Source of the DNA: Ravibacter sp964559125
GTDB lineage: Bacteria > Bacteroidota > Bacteroidia > Cytophagales > Spirosomataceae
Assembly: GCA_964559125.1 (NCBI GenBank)
Contig: CAZLGW010000063.1
Span: 1-21,417, forward strand
DNA length: 21,417 bases
Direction: 5' to 3'
Positions 16,314 through 21,417 of this stretch are shown here, in pieces. The position numbers and the translations under genes were made by a program. Under the pieces are notes generated by a model, which saw only the letters and a program-made list of their open reading frames with translations, ran no database searches and had not been told where the DNA came from. How positions within the stretch are numbered: the stretch's first letter is position 1; each line of letters begins with the position of its first letter.

Positions 16314-17501
16314 CATATATGTACTCATATCCTTATCTCCTCTTCCCGACAGGTTCACCACAACAACATCTTCAGGCTGAAATTTCATCCTCCCCAATAC
16401 GGCAAGGGCGTGTGAAGACTCCAGGGCAGGGATGATCCCTTCCAGCCTGGTCAGCTCAAACGCCGCTTCCACCACTTCATCGTCGGTCGCCGATAAGAAC
16501 GTTGCGCGGCCTGTTTCAAACAAATGGGCGTGTATAGGACCTATCCCCGGGTAATCCAGGCCGGCGGAGATGGAATAAGGCTCGACTACCTGTCCGTCGT
16601 CCGTTTGCATCAGGATGGTCTTGCTCCCGTGCAATACACCCGGCTTACCCAACGCAGTGGTCGCTGCCGAATGCCCCGAATCTACCCCCAACCCTGCTGC
16701 CTCCACGGCAACCAGTTTTACGGATGGTTCATGAAGATAGTGATAGAATGCGCCGGCGGCATTGCTTCCTCCCCCTACGCAGGCTATTACGTAGCCGGGA
16801 TTTTCACGGCCTTCCTGCTCCGCAAGCTGCTGCCTGATCTCTTCCGATATAACCGACTGAAACCTGGCTACCATATCGGGGTACGGATGAGGCCCTACTA
16901 CCGAGCCAATGATATAATGGGTGTCGTCCGGGTTATTGATCCAGTGGCGCATGGCTTCGTTGGTGGCATCTTTCAGCGTCTTCGACCCGCAGGTAGCCGC
17001 CCTTACCTCGGCGCCGAGCATTTTCATCCGGGCCACGTTGGGCGCCTGCCGCTGTATGTCTACCTCTCCCATGTACACGATACACTCGAGGTCCATAAGC
17101 GCACAGACCGTAGCGGTAGCCACGCCATGCTGGCCGGCCCCGGTTTCGGCTACTATTCTCTTTTTCCCCAATCGCTGCGCCAGCAGTATCTGCCCTATCG
17201 TGTTATTGACTTTGTGAGCTCCCGTATGGCAGAGATCTTCACGTTTAAGATAGATGCGGCCGCCATACTTCGCAGAAAGTCTTTCCGCATGATAAAGCGG
17301 CGTGGGCCGCCCGACATAGTTTTTCAACAGGTACCTGAACTGTTTCTGAAAGCTTTCCTCCGCCATTATTTCCAGATACCTCTCCTGGAGCTCCTCCACA
17401 TTAGGGTGCAGCATTTCGGGAACAAAGGCGCCGCCGTAGTTCCCGTAGTAGCCCCTTACATCTACTCCAAAGATTTTTTCTTCTGCTATGATTTCGCTCA
17501 T
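16293..17501 (-). CDS. trpB: Tryptophan synthase beta chain
   Basis: PLP enzyme that condenses indole with L-serine to give L-tryptophan. The 402 residues match the family. Seen: the N-terminal GYYGNYGGAFVPEML; GRPTPLYHAERLS; KREDLCHTGAHKVNN with the PLP Lys97; ETGAGQHGVATA with catalytic Glu119; the phosphate-cradling GGGSNA (243-248); and LEGIIPALESSHA. It is the classical TrpB1 type, which normally works in complex with TrpA. It is the last gene of the trp cluster, 89 bases after trpF, with three GC-rich hairpins between them. No trpA follows; the next gene is convergent. Its last codons form one arm of the shared terminator. Confidence 0.97.
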   Translation of the reverse strand: MSEIIAEEKIFGVDVRGYYGNYGGAFVPEMLHPNVEELQERYLEIMAEESFQKQFRYLLKNYVGRPTPLYHAERLSAKYGGRIYLKREDLCHTGAHKVNNTIGQILLAQRLGKKRIVAETGAGQHGVATATVCALMDLECIVYMGEVDIQRQAPNVARMKMLGAEVRAATCGSKTLKDATNEAMRHWINNPDDTHYIIGSVVGPHPYPDMVARFQSVISEEIRQQLAEQEGRENPGYVIACVGGGSNAAGAFYHYLHEPSVKLVAVEAAGLGVDSGHSAATTALGKPGVLHGSKTILMQTDDGQVVEPYSISAGLDYPGIGPIHAHLFETGRATFLSATDDEVVEAAFELTRLEGIIPALESSHALAVLGRMKFQPEDVVVVNLSGRGDKDMSTYMKKMADS

Positions 17502-17519
17502 TTTGTTGTTCTTTTCCGT

Positions 17520-17588
17520 CCCCGGGACTGCGCCCCGGGTTGAGGGATGGCGCCCTTTCCGGGCTAGGGTGTTGCGCCCCTTCGGGGC
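17520..17588. repeat. Cluster of three GC-rich hairpins between trpF and trpB
   Basis: Within 69 bases three inverted repeats follow one another: CCCGGG at 17521-17526 with CCCGGG at 17534-17539; GCCC at 17552-17555 with GGGC at 17561-17564; and GCCCC at 17576-17580 with GGGGC at 17584-17588 around a TTC loop. The composition is far more GC-rich than other intergenic DNA here. The last hairpin is followed by TTTT on the plus strand, so it has intrinsic-terminator form only in the antisense direction. The layout suggests a dispersed palindromic intergenic element. Confidence 0.75.
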
Positions 17589-17590
17589 TT

Positions 17591-18232
17591 TTAGTCGTTT
17601 TCTTCGTCTGCTCTTATTTTCCGGATAAATGCATCGACCTGTTCGATATCTTTCATGCCGGGAGAAGTCTCGAATTTACTGTTGATGTCAATGCCGTATA
17701 CGGGGAGCGTCTGAGACAGCCGGGTAATTTCGTCTACGCTGTCTATTCCTATCCCGCCGCTTAAGAAAAAAGGCTTTTCGTTGTCGTATCTTTTCAGGAT
17801 GCTCCAGTCGAAAGAGGTCCCGTTTCCACCGGGGTTTTTGCCGGGAGTATCAAAAAGGAAAAAATCGCAGTGAGGCTTATAATTGTTCAGCATCGCAAAA
17901 TTAAAGTGCTCGTCCACCAGGAAAGCCTTGATGATGTTGACCCCTTTCTGGCGGATACTCCGGCAAAAATCGGGAAGCTCGCTCCCGTGAAGCTGAACAT
18001 ACTGGAGGTCGTATTGCTTTACCACCGACAGGATATAATCGGGACTAGCATTCACAAAAACCCCGACTTTATTAATCCCTCTCGGAATCGCCCTGATCGT
18101 TTCATCATCCAGCGCATCGCCTACATACCTGGGCGATTTCTCATAAAATATAAACCCGATAAATGACGGACGCAAAGCTACAAGCTCCCGGATATTAGCC
18201 TTGTCCCGCATTCCACATACTTTGACTTTCAT
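17591..18232 (-). CDS. trpF: Phosphoribosylanthranilate isomerase
   Basis: Catalyses the Amadori rearrangement of phosphoribosylanthranilate to CdRP in tryptophan synthesis. The 213-residue TIM barrel shows KVCGM (4-8; catalytic Cys6), GFIFYEKSPRYV (26-37), VGVFV (56-60), VQLHG (79-83), the strand ending LFDT (catalytic Asp128), GGNGTSFDW (135-143), LSGGI (157-161) and the phosphate-site GIDINSKFETSPGMKD (170-185). The ATG at 18232 is chosen because the protein then begins directly with the first barrel strand and lies 13 bases after the trpC stop; an upstream in-frame TTG at 18259 would overlap trpC. Confidence 0.96.
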   Translation of the reverse strand: MKVKVCGMRDKANIRELVALRPSFIGFIFYEKSPRYVGDALDDETIRAIPRGINKVGVFVNASPDYILSVVKQYDLQYVQLHGSELPDFCRSIRQKGVNIIKAFLVDEHFNFAMLNNYKPHCDFFLFDTPGKNPGGNGTSFDWSILKRYDNEKPFFLSGGIGIDSVDEITRLSQTLPVYGIDINSKFETSPGMKDIEQVDAFIRKIRADEEND

Positions 18233-18245
18233 ACAATCAATAATT

Positions 18246-19061
18246 TTATGTGTGTTCAAATAGAGTCCGTTGACCGGCTATCTGTTCCTGCAAAGCCTTC
18301 AGGGCTTCGGCAGGAGAGTCTGTCTTCATAAATGTTTCACCTATCAGGAATCCCTTGTAGCCTGCCCGGAAAAGCTTCCACAAAGTCGGCGCATCTTTCA
18401 ATCCGCTCTCCGATATTTTAACAAATGCGTCCGGGATCTGTTCTGCCAATTCGAGGGATACGTCTATCGAAGTTACAAAATTCTTCAGGTTTCTGTTATT
18501 TACACCCACTATATCCACCGAATCGCACAAAGTCTGCCGAAGCTCCTCCGCATTATGTACCTCGAGCAACACTTCCATTCCGAGCCGGTGCGCCGTCTGG
18601 CTCAGTTCCCTGACCTCCGAAGGAGAAAGACAGGCCGCGATAAGCAGCACGAGGTCTGCCCCTATCGCTTTCGCCTCGAACAACTGGTACTCATCTATTA
18701 TAAAATCCTTCCTTAACATCGGTATGCCCGGGTTTGCAGCCCTTGCTACCAGGAAATCGTCGAAATCGCCCCCGAAATAATGCTTGTCCGTAAGCACCGA
18801 TAAAGCCACGGCCCCGGCTTCCGCATATCCCCTGGTGACCGCCTCCGGTTTGGCATTTCCGTTTATGACTCCTTTCGACGGAGACTGTTTTTTAAACTCC
18901 GATATAATCGCGGGAACCTCCGCTTTTTCCAGCGCAGCCTTCAGGGAAACCGGGACTCTGCCAAACAATGGCCTCCGCTCAAGCTCCCCCGGCGACACCG
19001 TTTGTCTGGATATCTCTACTTCCTTTCGCTTATTGGCTACTATCTGCTCTAAGATATTCAT
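18246..19061 (-). CDS. trpC: Indole-3-glycerol phosphate synthase
   Basis: Converts CdRP to indole-3-glycerol phosphate. The 271-residue TIM barrel shows MNILEQIVANKRKEVE at the N-terminus, IISEFKKQSPSKG (52-64), LSVLTDKHYFGG (87-98), RKDFIIDEYQ (117-126), LLEVHN (165-170), GVNNRNL (186-192), SESG (227-230) and GFLIGE (247-252), which cover the substrate-binding and catalytic Lys/Glu positions of the family. ATG 19061 gives the standard N-terminus; a GTG at 19100 would add 13 unmatched residues. It follows the hydrolase gene by 51 bases and precedes trpF by 13 bases. Confidence 0.96.
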   Translation of the reverse strand: MNILEQIVANKRKEVEISRQTVSPGELERRPLFGRVPVSLKAALEKAEVPAIISEFKKQSPSKGVINGNAKPEAVTRGYAEAGAVALSVLTDKHYFGGDFDDFLVARAANPGIPMLRKDFIIDEYQLFEAKAIGADLVLLIAACLSPSEVRELSQTAHRLGMEVLLEVHNAEELRQTLCDSVDIVGVNNRNLKNFVTSIDVSLELAEQIPDAFVKISESGLKDAPTLWKLFRAGYKGFLIGETFMKTDSPAEALKALQEQIAGQRTLFEHT

Positions 19062-19112
19062 TCGTTTATTTGTAAAGTTCCTTGTTGTAAAGTCGTTCAC
19101 CTTTTCTTCCCC

Positions 19113-19844
19113 TCATTCCTTCTTCCTCCTATGACTGAGCATCCATTCTAGCAACCTGTATTCGTTGTCCGGATCATAGACAAAATGAATGGAATGGCCC
19201 TCTCCTTTCAGTCTTGTATATTTTATACTGCCGCCGCAGTCTCTGAGCACTTTCACTTTCTGTTCTGTCTCGGATATCGGAACCACGTGGTCTTCTGTGC
19301 CGTGAAAGGTCCAGACCGGAACGTTCTTCAGCTTGCACAGCTGGTAGGTATCGCTCGCCCAGGCACACATGGGAGCCAAGGCTGCAAAAGTTCCGGGGTA
19401 GCGTTTGGCAACGTCAAAAGTGCCCCCGCCCCCCATGCTGACCCCCGTCAGGTAGATCCGGTCGGGATCGATGCGGTAGCGGGTGTTCAACTCCTTCAGC
19501 AAAGAACCGGCCCAGTCTTCTGAAGACCATAGCCTGCCGGAAGGGCATTGCGGCGCTACCAGGATAAAGTCAAACTTCCTGCCGTCTTCGGCGAGCCGCG
19601 GCAGTCCCGATACTTTAACCGAATTCAGGTTGGTGCCTCTTGCCGAGCTTCCGTGCAGATAGATCACCAGGGGATATACCTTTTTTGCATCTGCATAATC
19701 CGCCGGCAGATAGCTCAGATAACGATAGCTGACCGGAGCTTCACTACCGCGATCTCCATGCAGAGCAGGTCCGGAAACGGAGTCCTTGCCGGGCGAAAGA
19801 AATCCCGCGAAACCCAGCAAGAAAAAAGCTAATCCGGTCATCAT
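19113..19844 (-). CDS. Exported alpha/beta-hydrolase (esterase/peptidase-like) inside the trp operon
   Basis: A 243-residue serine hydrolase of the PHB depolymerase/dienelactone hydrolase/prolyl oligopeptidase-like group. The N-terminus is hydrophobic with a signal-like segment (about 3-18), so export is likely. Seen: an oxyanion-type YLHGSSARG (62-70), the nucleophile elbow GVSMGG (Ser136), GTEDHVVP (Asp185) and GEGHSIH (His217), a complete catalytic triad. The substrate is unknown; family members cleave carboxyl esters of polymers or plant phenolics. The gene lies between trpD and trpC on the same strand, with about 94 bases after trpD and 51 before trpC, so it is probably cotranscribed, although it has no known role in tryptophan synthesis. 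ATG 19844 is preferred to the TTG at 19853; ATG 19841 is also possible. Confidence 0.88.
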   Translation of the reverse strand: MMTGLAFFLLGFAGFLSPGKDSVSGPALHGDRGSEAPVSYRYLSYLPADYADAKKVYPLVIYLHGSSARGTNLNSVKVSGLPRLAEDGRKFDFILVAPQCPSGRLWSSEDWAGSLLKELNTRYRIDPDRIYLTGVSMGGGGTFDVAKRYPGTFAALAPMCAWASDTYQLCKLKNVPVWTFHGTEDHVVPISETEQKVKVLRDCGGSIKYTRLKGEGHSIHFVYDPDNEYRLLEWMLSHRRKKE

Positions 19845-19938
19845 TTGTTGCAAAGTTGTAAAACCGCTCCCCTTTTTCGCTTCACCCGCGAGCCTGCAGT
19901 TGATAGCCGGCTGCTACACTCCAAAATTAACCAAGTTT

Positions 19939-20931
19939 TCAGGAGGCTTCGATGAATCTCTTAAAATGTTGCAAAGCCTTCCCGCTCTCCAGGGCCTCCC
20001 GGGCCTGCGAAATCGCCTCTTCAAGAGGAGAACCGGGATTTGCCGCATACAACGCCAGGCCGGCATTTGCGATCACCACCTGTTTCTGAGCCTCTGTAGC
20101 TTCGTTTTTCAATACTGCTTCGAAAATCCTGGCCGAGTCCTGTACGGTCTCTCCCCCTGACAGTGACGCGGGATCCAGCAACGGAAACCCGAAATCCCGG
20201 GGATCGATCACCTCGTCTTTTTCCGGCGTACTGATTTTAAAAGGACTCGTGAGCGACACCTCATCATAGCCGTCAAGCCCATGGACGATCAGGAAATTCT
20301 TGTCTGTAAGCTGATACAGATAAGAATAGAGACGCATGATCTCAAGGTTGAAAACACCTACCAACTGCTTACGGGGCAGCGCAGGATTCACCATCGGACC
20401 CAGTATGTTAAAAAAAGTCTTGATCCCCAGCTGCCCGCGTATAGGTCCGACGTTCTTCAGCGCCGGGTGAAACATGGGCGCATGGAGAAAACATACGCCC
20501 GATCTGTCGATCTGCTTTTTAAGTGTGTCTTCATTATCGGTAAAAGGGGCGCCGAAATACTCAAGGACAGTCGACGACCCGCAATGAGACGAAACCGCGT
20601 GATTACCGTGTTTGGCGACATTCTGTCCTGCTGCCGCTACGACGAAGCACGACAAGGTCGAAATATTAAAGGTATCTTTCCCGTCGCCACCGGTGCCGCA
20701 GACATCCATCGGGTCGAAGTCAGACAGGTCTATCGGTACTCTCAGCTCCAGCAGTGCATCGCGGAAGCCTTCGAGCTCCTCTACGGTAATGTTCCTCATC
20801 ACGAAAGCAGTCATAAAGGCTGCCATATGCGCAGGATTATACTCCCCACGCGCCATACCTGTCAGAACGTGCTTGGCCTGCTCTTTTGACAGGTGCTTGT
20901 ATTCAAAAAGATGCGTCAGTATACTTTTCAT
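19939..20931 (-). CDS. trpD: Anthranilate phosphoribosyltransferase
   Basis: Transfers phosphoribosyl from PRPP to anthranilate. The 330 residues fit the family. Seen: the N-terminal helical domain with MARGEYNPAHMAAFMTA, the PRPP-binding VCGTGGDGKDTFNIST (77-92), VAKHGNHAVSS (105-115), the RGQLGIKTFFNILGPMVNP region, and VHGLDGYDE. The ATG at 20931 is 13 bases after the trpG stop and is preceded by a GGAGAGGG sequence that could act as a Shine-Dalgarno site, which is uncommon in this phylum. The gene is complete. Confidence 0.97.
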   Translation of the reverse strand: MKSILTHLFEYKHLSKEQAKHVLTGMARGEYNPAHMAAFMTAFVMRNITVEELEGFRDALLELRVPIDLSDFDPMDVCGTGGDGKDTFNISTLSCFVVAAAGQNVAKHGNHAVSSHCGSSTVLEYFGAPFTDNEDTLKKQIDRSGVCFLHAPMFHPALKNVGPIRGQLGIKTFFNILGPMVNPALPRKQLVGVFNLEIMRLYSYLYQLTDKNFLIVHGLDGYDEVSLTSPFKISTPEKDEVIDPRDFGFPLLDPASLSGGETVQDSARIFEAVLKNEATEAQKQVVIANAGLALYAANPGSPLEEAISQAREALESGKALQHFKRFIEAS

Positions 20932-20944
20932 CCCTCTCCGGATT

Positions 20945-21417
20945 TTATGCTTTCAACCAGTTTTCCAACATTTCCCTGCCGTATTCTGTAAGGACCGACT
21001 CCGGGTGGAACTGAAGTCCCTTCACGTCATACCGTGTATGGGCGATTCCCATCACCCGCCCTTCCTTATCTACGGCGGTAATTTTCAGGTCTTCAGGTAC
21101 AGACGACGGGATAACCGTCCAGGAGTGGTACCGCCCTGCCTTAAAGCTACCGGGAATTCCCTTGAACAGCCTTTCGGAAGGATCTGTTACGGTTACTTCG
21201 TGGCTTACGCCATGCAGCACGTCTGTCATATTCTCGAGCGAAGCTCCGAATACTTCAGCGATCCCCTGCTCGCCCAGGCATATCCCGAGGATACTTTTCG
21301 ACGGAGCATAAGCCCGGATCAGGTCCTGCATAACCCCGGCCTCCGAAGGTATCCCCGGCCCGGGCGACAGCAGGATTTTATCGTAAGCGCCTACTTCCTC
21401 CAGCGCTATTTTATCAT
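20945..21417 (-). CDS. trpG: Anthranilate synthase component II (glutamine amidotransferase), 5' end cut by window edge
   Basis: Supplies ammonia from glutamine to TrpE for anthranilate synthesis. About 156 codons are visible and the start lies beyond the right edge. Seen: IALEEVGAYDKILLSPGPGI, typical of class I amidotransferases; GICLGEQGIAEVFGA holding the nucleophilic Cys; RYHSWTVIPSSVP; and LQFHPESVLTEYG with the catalytic His and Glu. The residue after CLG is Glu where TrpG proteins usually have His. It precedes trpD by 13 bases, so the two are surely cotranscribed. trpE probably lies upstream, outside the window. Confidence 0.95.
   Translation of the reverse strand, partial: DKIALEEVGAYDKILLSPGPGIPSEAGVMQDLIRAYAPSKSILGICLGEQGIAEVFGASLENMTDVLHGVSHEVTVTDPSERLFKGIPGSFKAGRYHSWTVIPSSVPEDLKITAVDKEGRVMGIAHTRYDVKGLQFHPESVLTEYGREMLENWLKA

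Noticed and set aside
19851..19858. CAACTTTG on the minus strand as an internal promoter for the hydrolase
   Set aside because: One mismatch and too close to the start codon for a normal leader.

Overview
The window looks like a chromosomal stretch from a Bacteroidota bacterium, probably a free-living Chitinophagales/Cytophagales/Sphingobacteriales-type organism. This is inferred from protein flavour (PBP1C, a LemA/TPM cluster, a YdiJ/GlcD-type fused dehydrogenase, acetoacetyl-CoA synthetase, an RluB-type enzyme with a charged N-terminal tail). It is also inferred from several TAnnTTTG elements, the -7 promoter signature of this phylum, upstream of genes. No rRNA, tRNA, CRISPR array, transposase or phage gene was found. 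Gene density is high, and the largest gene-free stretch is about 280 bases.

Layout. 1-2330 (-) is a nearly complete penicillin-binding protein 1C, cut by the left edge. It is preceded on the same strand by an exported TPR protein (2393-3142) and a DEAD-box RNA helicase (3227-4540). A divergent intergenic region leads into a large FAD/Fe-S dehydrogenase (4635-7598, +). From 14420 down to 7606 all genes are on the minus strand: acetoacetyl-CoA synthetase, an S41 C-terminal processing protease, a divergent cryptochrome-DASH relative, then lemA and two TPM-domain genes. A second divergent region (14421-14702) precedes an RluB/RsuA-family pseudouridine synthase (14703-16265, +). That gene converges on a tryptophan operon (21417 to 16293, -) in the order trpG, trpD, an exported alpha/beta-hydrolase, trpC, trpF, trpB.

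The trp genes encode nearly the whole route from chorismate to tryptophan. trpG is cut by the right edge and trpE presumably lies beyond it. trpA does not follow trpB: the operon stops at a hairpin shared with the converging pseudouridine synthase. Two further oddities in the operon are the hydrolase between trpD and trpC, and three GC-rich hairpins in a row between trpF and trpB.

Most of the window is ordinary housekeeping. The most unusual items are the cryptochrome-like protein, whose usual FAD-contacting motifs are replaced or missing and whose C-terminus is short; the three-copy 99-bp in-frame repeat in the pseudouridine synthase tail; and the trp operon anomalies. I found no clearly new multi-gene system.
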